From NCBI GenBank assembly GCA_011009095.1, contig VTPC01000478.1, forward strand, positions 83,495 through 147,494: 64,000 nucleotides of DNA, given 5' to 3'. This DNA comes from Ignelater luminosus (Eukaryota; Arthropoda; Insecta; Coleoptera; Elateridae). Position numbers and translations under genes: made by a program. The notes beneath the pieces are model-generated. The model saw only the letters and a program-made list of their open reading frames with translations. It made no database searches and was not told where the DNA came from. Positions 47,001-58,594 of the stretch are shown one piece after another; position 1 is the first letter of the stretch, and every line of letters begins with the position of its first letter.

Positions 47001-47935
47001 TTTATGCCTTTTATAAAAACTAGTTAGCGATAATCCAGAATGGAGAAGTACGGAGGGAAGGCGCCAGACAAGGATGTGGTTTATTACCGTTGCTTTTTAA
47101 TGTATTACATTGACTATGTACTGAATCAGTACAAAAAAAGCAACAAACGTAGGAATAAAAATATAACGAACAAAAATAGCCATGCTAAGATATACCGACA
47201 ATATGGTAATGCTAACCGAAAGTGAAGAAGAGTTAAATCAAGCGATGAGGGAAATGGATATCGCTGTGAGACGAAAATAAATAAAACAAAACCGAAAGTA
47301 ATGGTATGCAGGAGAAACAGCAGTATACCTAGGTGGACAACAACTTCAAAACGTTGAATCTTCCCGCTACTTGAAAAATATAATTAGTAGAGACGGAAGA
47401 AGCAGGACAGAGATTAGATCAAGAATTGCTCAAGCAAAAATAGCTTTTAATAAAAAGAAAAGCCTCATGACATCAAATAGAATATCTCTTGGACACAGAA
47501 AACGACTATTAAAAGTGTACGTTTTGAGTATTGTGCTATACGGATGCGAAAGCTGGACAGTATTTCAAGGTAAGAGAAAAAAAAACTAGAATCATTTGAA
47601 TTATGGTGCTACCGGAGGATGATGAAAATCATTTGGATAGAACGAGCAAGCAATGACGAAGTATTAGCAAGAATCCAGGAAAGAGAAAAAACTCTGTGGA
47701 AATACATCACAAAGAGAAGAGATACCTTAATACATATACTAAGACACGATGGTATAATGAGCACAATACTAGACGCAGTGATAGAGGGCAAAAGCGCACA
47801 GGGACTACGAAGATTACAATATACACTGCATATTTTGCAAGATATGAACTGCCAATCATATCAAGAATTTAAATGGCTGGCCCAGAATCGCCATGCATGG
47901 CACACATGGTTGCAACAAACCAATTGAGAAGATTG
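44010..47935 (+). mobile_element. APE-type LINE, decayed, split by a foldback element
   Basis: The endonuclease part (44010-44348) reads GVGIIINKKLKGK, then EGPERDTVGRYGLGKRNERG ERL. Beyond the inserted element it resumes at 45586 with FCTQRKLF. The rest of the endonuclease (about 45610-45930) is not readable, perhaps another insertion. Reverse transcriptase follows: NDKAPGVDRIPAEIIKQIGE (46560-46620), SEKVPEDFKKNIIIPF, FGFRKKSGMSETI, TYLVFIDMEKAFDNF (motif A), GARQGCGLLPLLFN and LRYTDNMVMLTESEEEL (YADD reads YTDN). The C-terminal part is ISRDGRSRTEIRSRIAQAK, LSIVLYGCESWTV, then IWIERASNDEVLARIQEREK and HILRHDGIM, ending at 47925-47927. Many stops and frameshifts. Same general structure as other insect endonuclease-reverse transcriptase LINEs. 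Confidence 0.88.
44351..45582. mobile_element. foldback/MITE element with long inverted arms and TACAGGGT ends
   Basis: The left end TACAGGGTCGCTAAAAAGTA (44351 on) and the right end, its exact inverse, finish at 45582. TA flanks each side (44349-44350 and 45583-45584), consistent with a TA target. The arms are about 300 bp long (44351-44650 against 45283-45582). The right side contains a second tandem unit of about 290 bp (about 44993-45282), so there are three units, one forward and two inverted. Each unit also has an internal CACCCTGTATA-type end next to GGCGGCCGTAC. The centre (44690-44990) has no coding frame. It sits inside the LINE endonuclease, between GKRNERGERL and FCTQRKLF, so both edges are supported. 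Confidence 0.88.
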
Positions 47936-50900
47936 ATGACTATGGAGGAGGAGACTAAACAATAGCACTAAAAGTGGCAAAATTTGCCCTTTTAAGATTC
48001 AGACTAAAAAGAACGTCTCTATCTCCAATTTTTTTTATCCTTTTGATATTTCAATACGTACTTAATATAATTTAACTTATTTAATTGTCAAGTGTGATTA
48101 TGCAAAATTTTATTGTCACATTGTATTGATTTCTAACATTAAAGGTTTAATAAGTACAATTTTGATAAGTGTTTCTAACTGAAGATGTTAGATATTATGT
48201 AATTTAGAAAGAATAGATATCACTTTTAAAGTCTCTTGTTAACGTAATAAACCGAAATCATGCCAGACGCTTAGCTCTAATTGTATTAATGTACATCAAC
48301 GCTTGTCATTTTAGTTCGTCAACTTAACCAATGTATTCTCACATTATATAAATTTGTTAGAAATTAATTGGATATATCATACTGAAGGCAACATATGAAG
48401 ATGAAAAATATCTATCAATATTGAAACATTCAAAACGTAAAACGCTATGGAGGAAAATATAACGTGACGCTTCAGAATTAATATGCTGCTAACTTTTTTT
48501 GGCCTCGAGTGTATGCGTTGTTATAAACAGAGTTTGCCAATCTAATCTTCCTCATTCAAGGAATCTTTAATATAAAATATTTCTTAATGTTAAGAACTAA
48601 ATTTAAAATTTAAAAGTTATTGAAAAATACGTTTCTCTAGAGTCTGAAATACAGAGTTCTTTCGAGAGAATAATATGGTGATACTCTTGGAGGAAAATAA
48701 AAAACTATCATGAAAATATAAATATTAAAATTACCTAGAAAGTCGTTCCCAGAAAAAGTAAACAAAAAACAAATAAATTGAAGAAACTAACTATAATAGT
48801 TTTTCAGTACTGACGCGTTAAATTATTAGTTTGTTAGAAAATTATCTTGTAATTCAATTTACTCTTAATTATATGTACTGTGTGTGGCATATCTATTAAA
48901 TATCGCTTCCAAGACTTATAATCAGTAGACTATAATGGGTTCGTATATCTTTATATGATGTGACATTTACCTACTAATTTCGAAGCAACTAAGGTTGGCA
49001 ATATGGGTTTCGGTAAACCGTAACATGCTATTTGCCTTAATTATCCAGTAAATAAGCGTAAACCGTTTAAGTCATTAACGACAATGTTCTGCAACACATG
49101 AAGATCGTGTTTATTATTGACAACCTATAAATCACCATTTTGAAACTAACGCCGCCGGTGGCGTTTTAATTAGTACGCCAACTCTATTAGAGGGTGTATT
49201 CTATTAATCCTTATTTTAGTTTCTTTACTAGAATGGCAGTTCGTGGTTTGGAACGTGTCACCATATTTTAAAGTCCTTAAAGTAACAACTGTTGTGCTAT
49301 CAAGGATCGATACTTTGGAATTTAAGAATATCAAAAGTTTATTATTACTTCAATCGCAAAGTTAAGAGAGTTATAAATATAAAGAACAAAACATCTAATT
49401 TCATTCTAGAGGACAGTAATTGTCCGTTGAAATGTATCTTATCTCCTGTGTGTACATACGTACAAATGTGTATTCAAATAATGGTTTGTTACCTACGTAA
49501 ATATTTGCTCATTTATGAAAACCAATTTCAATTTAAATTTACGGTGAGCTTAATTAAATTTAGATGTATTTGCATATGCTAATATTCCAGTAAACGTTTT
49601 CGTTATCAAGCGCGTGTTTTGCTTCTAGAAGAAAAAACGTCTGTTGTTTGCTGTTATAAGTGTGTAGTTTCGTAGACATTAAAGGACTTAAATGATTCCC
49701 AACACCTTTGATAATTTACATTTAAAATATTATTTCTAGAAGCCTCACGTAATTTCAAGAGTCAAGTTCTAATAAAACTTGTCTATTCCAGCAGTTGTTT
49801 ATAATGTTAGAAATCGTTCTTCTAGGATTACAGCCAAAAATAGAGAGTAGGTACTGTAATTCAAAGATGTCCATATACTGATACAACCGTAATTTACAAC
49901 GGTTGTAAAGGATGTATAAAAAAAGGCCCAGTAAATTTAAATCTAATTTATATACCAGGCAAAAGACGAAATGATATAAAAAGCAAAATACAGTAAGTAA
50001 TGTTCTACGAAAGAAACTTCCTTTTCCTTGACGTTTTCATTCAGTTTCTGTAGGAATTTGCAAACTACTATAATACTATAAAGCTTCAAGTTTTAAGGTA
50101 AAAAACGTATACAATATACTTTACAAAATACTGCCGGCTCCGCTATGTAAAGGAAAGGAAACATTTAAACCTGCGTTGCTTGTAAGATCTCTCAATTACT
50201 TATCCTTATACGGGCAAAAATTGAGGAAGTGCTTTCTTATTTTAATATTTATTTTGTAATTTAAAACCGATCGCCTATAAAAAAATTAATTTGCATAAAG
50301 AGATTTAATCTGGATGGGATGATCATATTTTGTAGTTATAAAAAAATTGATCTTATTTTACTATTCGTTATATAAAGTTGTATAACTTTCTTAGTGTCGC
50401 ATATAAATTTTTTAAATATTATGGTGTCAGTTATATTTGACATTTATTATTAGTTTAAAGAAATTTTATGGTTTTGGTTAATTTTTCATATAATAAAAAA
50501 ACTGCTTGGAAGCTGATATTAGACACTAAAAATACATGTAATGACGTACTGTAAAAACAATCTTTATTCTTACTAATAAATAAATCGAGATGGACATTAT
50601 AATAGGTGTTAAAGCCAAGTAGATTTTAATATTCCAAATGACCTGGAGGATTTATTATTAGTATTTGTTATTTAGTATTTAGTATTACATTCTTGTAATT
50701 TTCTGATACGTTATAGCGAATTAAAAAACAAATACAATACAAGCTCAACGTTCCTAAATAAGGTAGTATGTAAATGAAAAGCCCTTTTGATTAAAAAGTT
50801 TTTTAATTAACAATAGAATAAAACAGAAATACAGTAATATACGGAGTATCGAAATGAGATTTAATTAACAAACTCATACTTACCTTTAAGAAAATCTTTC

Positions 50901-52909
50901 TCCGAATCGATAAACATTAAAGATCTTTCAATTTTCGTGTATGATATTTTCTTCACCTATGTTATGCTACACAATTTTTCAAAAAATAAATTAAAGAGAA
51001 TAAAGCTTTTATTATAACTTTTGTGAACTTCGGCGGTTGTTTCCTTCCCCTACCCATGACATTGATATGATCGTGTGCTTAGGTGAAGTGAAATGAAGCA
51101 TTATAGATAATTTGTGTGTTAATATTATTTTAAGTCTGAAGCGAAGATCCTTCTTTTAAATAATTGCGATAATACATAATATAGTCATGGTGGAAGTTAT
51201 TGAAAAATGATTTCATTTGACAGTCAAAATTAAGTAATACGACCTTTGGGTTCTTCTTATGACCTTCTCTTAAAATTCTTGATAAAAGCTTTTTCATGTT
51301 GTCTTTGACCCTTTGATTACATAGTCTGATTCTAATCGAGTTTCCTAGCAAACTACAGTGTCCGTCAAAATGGATTAATCACTTCATTTCCAAGATTAAA
51401 TATCACAGCAGCCGCTATGATGCTAAAATTATTTGAGGCAGTTAGCGTTGTAGATTTGATCTTCGTCTAAACAGTTGTCAAAATGGAGATAGCGTGTCTT
51501 TTATGTTGAACAATTTACCTACCAGGCGGTGTGCATTGGCTTGCAAAGTCTTAGCATATTAGTGCTATAGATCTTTCTTTGGGGCTGTTTAAAAGGTCAA
51601 GTTTGCATTAGAAAATATCCAACAGGATATGTATGCTCAACATTTTATATATTATTTTACAAATAAATGCCTTTTTTTTGATTAGTTCTCTTTGACCGTC
51701 CGTGTATGATATCTACATTTACCAAATTGTAAGACTTTTCTCTTTGATAGATTTTTGTTTCTGAAATAGCATCTGTAGACAGGTTTCGTTAGCAAAACTA
51801 CTTGAGGAAGGAAAAAGGAGAGGGTATGATGTGATCAGTTCGACTTCATGGTACAGCACCTCATTGAGGATAGGAGTAGAGGGATACCTTATGTTACAGA
51901 AGAGGGTGGTTGTCCTTTAGAAGCGAAAACTACAGTGGGTACATTAGGGTAGCGATTCGAGATGACCTCTGAATAAGAAGGTTCATTCGAGTGGAAGCTT
52001 CCGATGCTGTACTCACATAATAACAACTACAATCAAAAGGAATCTGAAAGGATCATAGGCTACTATTTCAGCCAATGTTAAGTACCATTTTACATTCAGA
52101 TTCTAGCTATTTTATGATACGTTTATACCACAAATGTACAGTCTAGCTACATTCTACAAGGATTATATCCACTGCAGCTCACCATCGCTATTTGTAGAGG
52201 GGTTGCTAATTATTTTTGGAATTTCTGTGGTATTTGATGTACTGTTTTAGATACTGCAACTTTACAATTTAAACTTCAGAATTACATAATCTTAAATTGT
52301 AAAGCCAACATCACACAATTATATCCACTTTTACACTATCAAAGATGACCACCTGAGTAGTAAAAACAAAAGTCAGTACTACCCTATGACCTATCATCCC
52401 ATAGTGTTTGTAACTACAGATCTCTTTTTACTAGTAGTAGATTCATTACACAGGTTTAGGCGAGGTTTCTCTCATTTATTGTGGCGTGGCGTCCAATGCG
52501 CTTAATCGGGTTAACAGGAACCCCTGGAATACGTATCTTACAGAATTCGTTTCATTGCAGTTGGCTTTGCATCGACGTTTACTGGATGGATCCGAGACTT
52601 TTTTTCACGTGTACTGTATCTAAATCTTCATCTACAGATTATGTATGGGAGTAGTCTAATTGTGTCTTTTGATTTGAGCCATTTCCTACTAGGAGTTTTG
52701 CAGTCCCATTGTCCATTTATCCCTGATCTTACTCTTAGTACCTCCACGTTGGCACGTAAGTGCGAGTAGGTATTGCATTAACTTATTGTAATAAGTAATA
52801 TGGCGTGGCTAGTAATAACAGTTGTCAGGCGTTCTCTCGTAATCGATGGTGTTTGACTTAATAAGAATGGGATAGTACCCTATCCTTAATATTTGCATGA
52901 GTCTGTTCA
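47936..52909. other. no recognisable gene; AT-rich, with a palindromic GC patch near 49150
   Basis: Nearly 5 kb without a supported feature. Frames at 49292-49582 (plus) and 51130-51351 (minus) match nothing I recognise. 51800-52900 is slightly richer in GC and may be the degraded C-terminal part of the R2-type LINE copy 2, since it lies directly downstream of it, but I could not confirm the endonuclease motifs. Confidence 0.35.
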
Positions 52910-54787
52910 GTCTCAGCCACTGTAATTGTTGGTTATTAAACTTTGGGATTTTTCTAGACATTCTGAAGTTAGATACTGAAGGATTTCTGATTCTAGCTTG
53001 GATGCTAGAGGTAGAGCTCGTATATATTTTAACATTTGTTTGAAAATGTTAACCAATGTCAGGTCTTGCCTCAATAATATATTTCTTTCCCACAAATATT
53101 TGAAAAAGCCATCAGTATCTACGTATTTGATTGAGGGCTTTGTCTCTATAATAAAAAGAAGACCTTTTCCCAGTGATGGATTTAGGCTTAGGCCCGCGGG
53201 GCCCGGGTCCAGGCGGCAGGATTTAAAGGGCGCCAAAATTTGAGACGCCGCAAAATTTGAGAGACGACAAAATTTGGGAGATGATAAGAATTTGAAATTC
53301 TGGAGTTTCCCGGTGACTCTATGAAAAGATTTTAGAACTGTTTCGAAAATATTATTTTTTCCACCGTAGAATTATACCTTAATATGGTTAAGTATCTAAT
53401 TATTGAATTAAAAAAAATATTAATTAACCAATTGAAAACTTCGGGAATTATACAAATATAAAAAAATTGAATAGATTTTTTCAACTCTTTGTCTTTTGCC
53501 ATTGCAATTGCTTTTTAATAGTTTTTATTATTATACGTAAATGCCAATAAAGTTTTAGATAGCAGCCTCCTTCAACCTCTTAACATGCCAAAATTGAAAA
53601 CACGAATGTTATAACGTACTTAGATTTCTCAAAAAAAAAAGAAATTAAAACTTGGCAACTCTGTTGCAGGCAAACAGAAAATTATTCGAATACAGAAACT
53701 AAGGTATCGCAAGAAATCAGAGATTTATCAATTTTATTCCAGTGATAATGGACCATAAAATTGTCAAAACTTGAAAGAATTGCTGGCAACTAATTGTATC
53801 GGATTCGAGGGCGAATCCGGTGCCGGGGCCGCCGAAGGCAGCTTGAATGAGGGAAAGCTCGAGCCGGGGCCGCTGGTATCAAGGGTAATTGTTGTTTCAA
53901 CAGATTCATTTGTTGAAATGTTTATTTATTTATTGGCATTCACGGGACACCCTGTATCTTTTATATAATACACATTTCAAAAACAAAAAGGGCGCCATAT
54001 CAAAATAGGCCCAGGGCGCAATCAAACCTAAATCTCCCCTGCCTTATATCTTCACCGTCATGATATAGCTTTTGTCGGGGTTCATGATAAGGCCTTTTTC
54101 ATCAAAGAAATTTGGATTGTGAAAGTTTTGTTGTTCTCATAGATGGATGGTGGGATATTGCTGGTTTTAATTCTCGATCAGGCAGATTAATAAAAACTGT
54201 CCATGATGATAGTTATCAGACAGGATTGGGAAAAACGGGCGCCTTCCATTATGCCTGTTCTCAGAGGAATTAGGCCTATCGATTTATTTCCCACTTTAAA
54301 GGCTGTTATGTTGTAGTTCTATTTTATCATAATAAATCTTATGAGCTTTTCATCGACGTAAAGTGTGGAAGTGTCAGTTTAACTGATGAATGTTAAACCA
54401 AACCGAACGCCTTTTGCAGATTCGGTACTAAACCGTAGAAGGGTTTGGTAAGGCTTCTACAAGTTCTACTGCAAATCTTCGAGGTTAAGGTATTTAGGAA
54501 TAAACACCGTCTGTACTATGGAAGCCCCTTTGGTGGAGATACATAGGTAGTACTGATAAATCTTTTAGTAATACTTTTGGTCACCACTTTATTGAAAGTG
54601 CAACCGATAGTTATATACCTCTAGTTATCTACTATCTTGGGACCACCATTTTTACACAGTAAAAGGGATACATTGTTTTTCATAACCGGCAGTAGGCTGT
54701 CCAAGTTTTGCAGGAAAATGCATCATTTCCGATACAAGGTGCCAAAGTTTCATTTAAGATTCCTTGTCTTTTCAGTATTTCAAAAAA
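52910..54787 (-). mobile_element. R2-superfamily LINE, copy 2, split by a hAT-like element
   Basis: Minus-strand order: LLLCKNGGPKIVDN (about 54660-54610), TIGCTFNKVVTKSITKRFI, KPFYGLVPNLQKAFGLV with HSSVKL (motif A region, Asp lost, about 54450-54380), VGNKSIGLIPLRTGIMEG, then EKGLIMNPDKSYIMTV (about 54100-54050). After the insertion at 53171-54041 it continues LLFIIETKPSIKYVDTDGF, FKYLWERNILL and FKQMLKYIRALPLASKLES. These match copy 1 (24915-26770) in TIGxTF, KPYHxLxLDLAKxFDSVSHxSVE, GLxLNPxKC and FKYLG. The upstream end at 54787 abuts the 1.9-kb duplicated block. Many stops and frameshifts. The endonuclease end is not recognisable. Confidence 0.72.
53171..54041. mobile_element. non-autonomous hAT-like element
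   Basis: The left end CAGTGATGGATTTAGGCTTA and the right end (CAGGGGAGATTTAGGTTTGA on the minus strand) are imperfect inverted repeats starting CAG, as in insect hAT elements with GGATTTAGG ends. It interrupts the R2-type frame between SYIMTV and LLFIIETKPS. The flanking 8-mers CCTTTTCC and CCTTATAT agree at only five positions, so the target duplication is weak. Near the left end AAAATTTGAGA-like units of 16-18 bp repeat three times (53228-53280). The element includes a GC-rich patch (about 53810-53880) and a CACCCTGTATC motif at 53948. No transposase frame. Confidence 0.72.
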
Positions 54788-56598
54788 CTTTTTACATGTT
54801 TGTTACACCTACTTGTCTAGTATTCTACGTACAGTCTTCTGTTTGATATTTTCATCAAGGGGTTAGCCCCTGTCCTAAACTTAATTGTCACGTCATTGAA
54901 AAATCAAAGGATTTTCAAAATTAGCAATTAATTTGGCAAAAATGGTTGCTCTTGCATTTTTCTCGTGGAAATATTGCATTCTATTTTTGAGACATTTAGA
55001 AGAAAAACCCAATGACCTATATCATTAGGTCGTTGAATTGGAAAGGTTTTGAAAAATCCCATGTTATTGGAAAATGACGCATTCTACAAGAGAAATTGAA
55101 GAGTACCTTTTTTTGTTAAGTCGGTTGTTAATTTCAAAAATATAGAATTTTTCTAATTTTTCTGTTGCATAACAATTTTATTTAGGGTAGCGGGTAGCCC
55201 CCCTCTCAATGTCCAATCTCTGATGAGAGTGTTAATCATAAAACCAGGTAATATAATAGACACCTTAGAGTAAGAAACACGTAGAAGATTTTATCTTAAG
55301 ACCTCATTTTGCTTTTGAAATATCGAAAAAATGAGAAATTTTAAATTAAACTTTTAACGCCCTGTATTTTGGAAACGGTGCACTTCAGGGTAATAGTTAT
55401 GTTGCTTAATTTCTGCCCAGCAATTCGATGCCAATATTGCATTCTGTTTTTGAGACATTCATCTTAGCATAAGGTCGTAGAATTGCTGAGGTTTTGAATA
55501 ATTTAATGACTATAAAATGGCGCATTCTACGGGAAAATGTAAGAGTAACTTCTTCTGTCAAATCGAATTTTAACTCGGAAAATAAAAAAACTTTTTAAAT
55601 TTTCAGTGACGTAACAATTTTCTTTTGAATAGAGGTTAGCCTGCTCTTGCAATTTCCCGCCTCTGATGAAGATATCTGACAAAAAACTACGTATAATGGT
55701 AGACAACTAAGAGTAACAAACATGTAGAAAATTTGATTCCGCTATCTTAAATCATCTAAAATGATGCATTTCCATGTTTATCAAAAGGTTTTTACTTACT
55801 TTTATGGGCACTACACATACGCTTAGAGTTTTAGACACCATTTTTTCAATACGCTGTATAACTGAGACATTGTCTGGGCCGGATATGCTGTATATTGTGG
55901 TGCGGATGCCTCAAGACAACTCTTCATTAGTTCCATAACGTATTTATTATTGTGGCTTCGCTTACCCCAGCCGATTTGCTGAAAATTCCTTGATACCTGT
56001 TGTTGCTAACTAATGGTGTTAGTCAAAAGTTTTGCCTTAATATTGCGCCAGACTAGTTTAAAACTTGCCTGCTTCCGTTTGGTCAACGGCATTTTAAGTA
56101 AAGTTTTCAAAGTTTTCCATCCAAGTGAACGTTCTAAACTTGTTGGAGGTAAGTTAAAGCTATTATGCCTGCTTGGTAACAAGACACGCCAATTTCTCTC
56201 ACACTTTAAACGAGTCTAGCAGATTTTCTCATTTTTGAAATTATCATAAATAGCCTTTCTGTAGGTTTATAACTTTTATTTCTATATCCCAAACGGAAAA
56301 ATTATAAAAAACTGTAGTTTACCTATTCTGCAAATATCTTTTTTTACCCCAAACAGTGTCATAGAATAAAAACCGTGTAAGCATTTCTTTGGGGTAACTA
56401 CCCTTTTCTATTGCATATCATTAACAGCTTATTTGCAATCTGATAATGATAATGTCCCTGGCCAAGCCTTTAAGGACTCAATACGATAAAGTGTTTCGTC
56501 ACGTAACCTCACTAGATTTATGTCATTTTAAATTTCCTGAAGCATCAAAGGTTTTTTACATAGGCACTTAACCACTGTCCAGATAATTCTTGTTTTCA
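54788..56598. repeat. copy 1 of a 1.9-kb direct duplication
   Basis: Aligns along its full length with 56675-58594 at about 95-97% by eye; both start CTTTTTACATGTTTGTTACA and end AGATAATTCTTGTTTTCA. Copy 1 lacks about 103 bp that copy 2 has (56858-56960); the missing piece is bounded by TGGAA on both sides, as in a slippage deletion. Each copy holds internal diverged repeats of about 440 bp (TATTGCATTCT-TTTTTGAGAC, GGTTTTGAA, GCGCATTCTAC, CTCTGATGA). The 68-codon frame 56013-56219 is not convincing. Confidence 0.92.
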
Positions 56599-56674
56599 NN
56601 NNNNNNNNNNNNNNNNNNNNNNNNNNNNNNNNNNNNNNNNNNNNNNNNNNNNNNNNNNNNNNNNNNNNNNNNNN
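56599..56674. other. assembly gap (76 N)
   Basis: 76 undetermined bases exactly at the junction of the two repeat copies. Confidence 0.99.
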
Positions 56675-58594
56675 CTTTTTACATGTTTGTTACACCTACT
56701 TGTCTAGTATTCTACGTACAGTCTTCTGTTTGATATTTTCATCAAAGGGCTAGCCCCTGTCCTAAACTTAATTGTCACGTCATTGAAAAATCAAAGGATT
56801 TTCGAAATTAGCAATTAATTTGGCAAAAATAGTTGCTCTTGCATTTTTCTCGTGGAATGCGTCATTTTCTGGTAAAGTTCAATTTTTCTGAACGATGTAC
56901 TTAAGGGAAGAACGTTATGTGGCAAAGTAGACTTAATTTCTGTCAAGGAATGCAATGGAAATATTGCATTCTATTTTTGAGACATTTAGAAGAAAAACCC
57001 AATGACCTATATCATTAGGTCGTTGAATTGGAAAGGTTTTGAAAAATCCCATGTTATTGGAAAATGACGCATTCTACAAGAGAAATTGAAGAGTACCTTT
57101 TTTTGTTAAATTAATTGTTAATTTCAAAAATATGGAATTTTTTTAATTTTTCTGTTGCATAACAATTTTATTTAGGGTAGCGGGCTAGCCCTCCTCTCAA
57201 TGTCCAATCTCTGATGAGAGTGTTAATCATAAAACTAGGTAATATAATAGACAGCTTAGAGTAACAAACACGTAGAAGATTTTATCTTAAGACCTCATTT
57301 TGCTTTTGAAATATCGAAACAAATGAAAAATTTTAAATTAAACTTTTAACGCCCTGTATTTTGGAAACGGTGCACTGCAGGGTAATAGTTATGTTGCTTA
57401 ATTTCTGCCGAGCAATTCGATGCCAATATTGCATTCTGTTTTTGAGACATTCATCTTAGCATAAGGTCGTAGAATTGCTGAGGTTTTGAATAATTTAATG
57501 ACTAGAAAATGGCGCATTCTACGGGAAAATGTAGGAGTAACTTCTTCTGTCAAATCGAATTTTAACTCGGAAAATAGAAAAACTTTTTAAATTTTCAGTG
57601 ACGTAACAATTTTCTTTAGAATAGGGGTTAGCCGGTTCTTGCAATTTTCCGCCTCTGATGAAGATATCTGACAAAAAACTACGTATGATGGTAGACAACT
57701 GAGAGTAACAAACATGTAGAAAATTTGATTTTGCTATCTCAAATTATCTAAAATGATGCATTTCCGGAAACATGTTTATCAAAAGGTTTTTACTTACTTT
57801 TATGGGCACTACACATACGCTTAGAGTTTTCGACATTATTTTTTCAATACCCTGTATATCTGAGACATTGTCTGGGCCGGATATGCTGTATATTGTGGTG
57901 CGGATGCCTCAAGACAACTCTTCATTAGTTCCATAATGTATTTATTATTGGGGCTTCGCTTACCCCAGCCGATTTGCTGAAAATTCCTTGATACCTGTTG
58001 TTGCTAACTAATGGTGTTAGTCAAAAGTTTTGCCTTAATATTGCGCCAGACTGGTTTAAAACTTGCTTGCTTCCGTTTGGTCAACAACATTTTAAGTAAA
58101 GTTTTCAAAGTTTTCCATCCAAGTGAACGTTGTAAACTTGTTGGAGGTAAGTTAAAGCTGTTGTACGTGCTTGGTAACAAGACACGCCAATTTCTCTCAC
58201 ACTTTAAACGGGTCTAACAGATTTTCTCATTTTTGAAATTATCATAAATAACCTTTCTGTAGGTTTATAACTTATTTCTATATCCCAAACGGAAAAATTA
58301 TAAAAAACTGTACTTTACCTATCCTGCAAATATCTATTTTTACCCCAAACAGTGTCATAGAATATAAACCGAGGAAGCATTTTTTTGGGGTAACTACCCT
58401 TTTCTGTTGCATATCATTAACAGCTTATTTGCAATCTGATAATGATAATGTCCCTGGCCAAGCCTTTAAGGACTCAATACGATAAAGTGTTTCGTCACGT
58501 AACCTCACTAGATTTATGTCATTTTAAATTTCCTGAAGCATCAAAGGTTTTTTACATAGGCACTTAACCACTGTCCAGATAATTCTTGTTTTCA
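56675..58594. repeat. copy 2 of a 1.9-kb direct duplication
   Basis: Second copy of the block at 54788-56598, and the more complete one (about 1.92 kb). The differences are scattered substitutions and small indels. No coding frame of a recognised family. A mobile repeat, a satellite-like tandem array of larger size, or two haplotypes placed end to end would all fit. Confidence 0.92.

Noticed and set aside
55218-55245. CTGATGAGAG, like the core of a hammerhead ribozyme
   Set aside because: The GAAA part and the needed stems are missing.
56013-58217. Two matching 68-codon frames, one in each 1.9-kb copy
   Set aside because: They match only because the DNA is duplicated. Most differences between them change the amino acid, which does not suggest a protein under selection.
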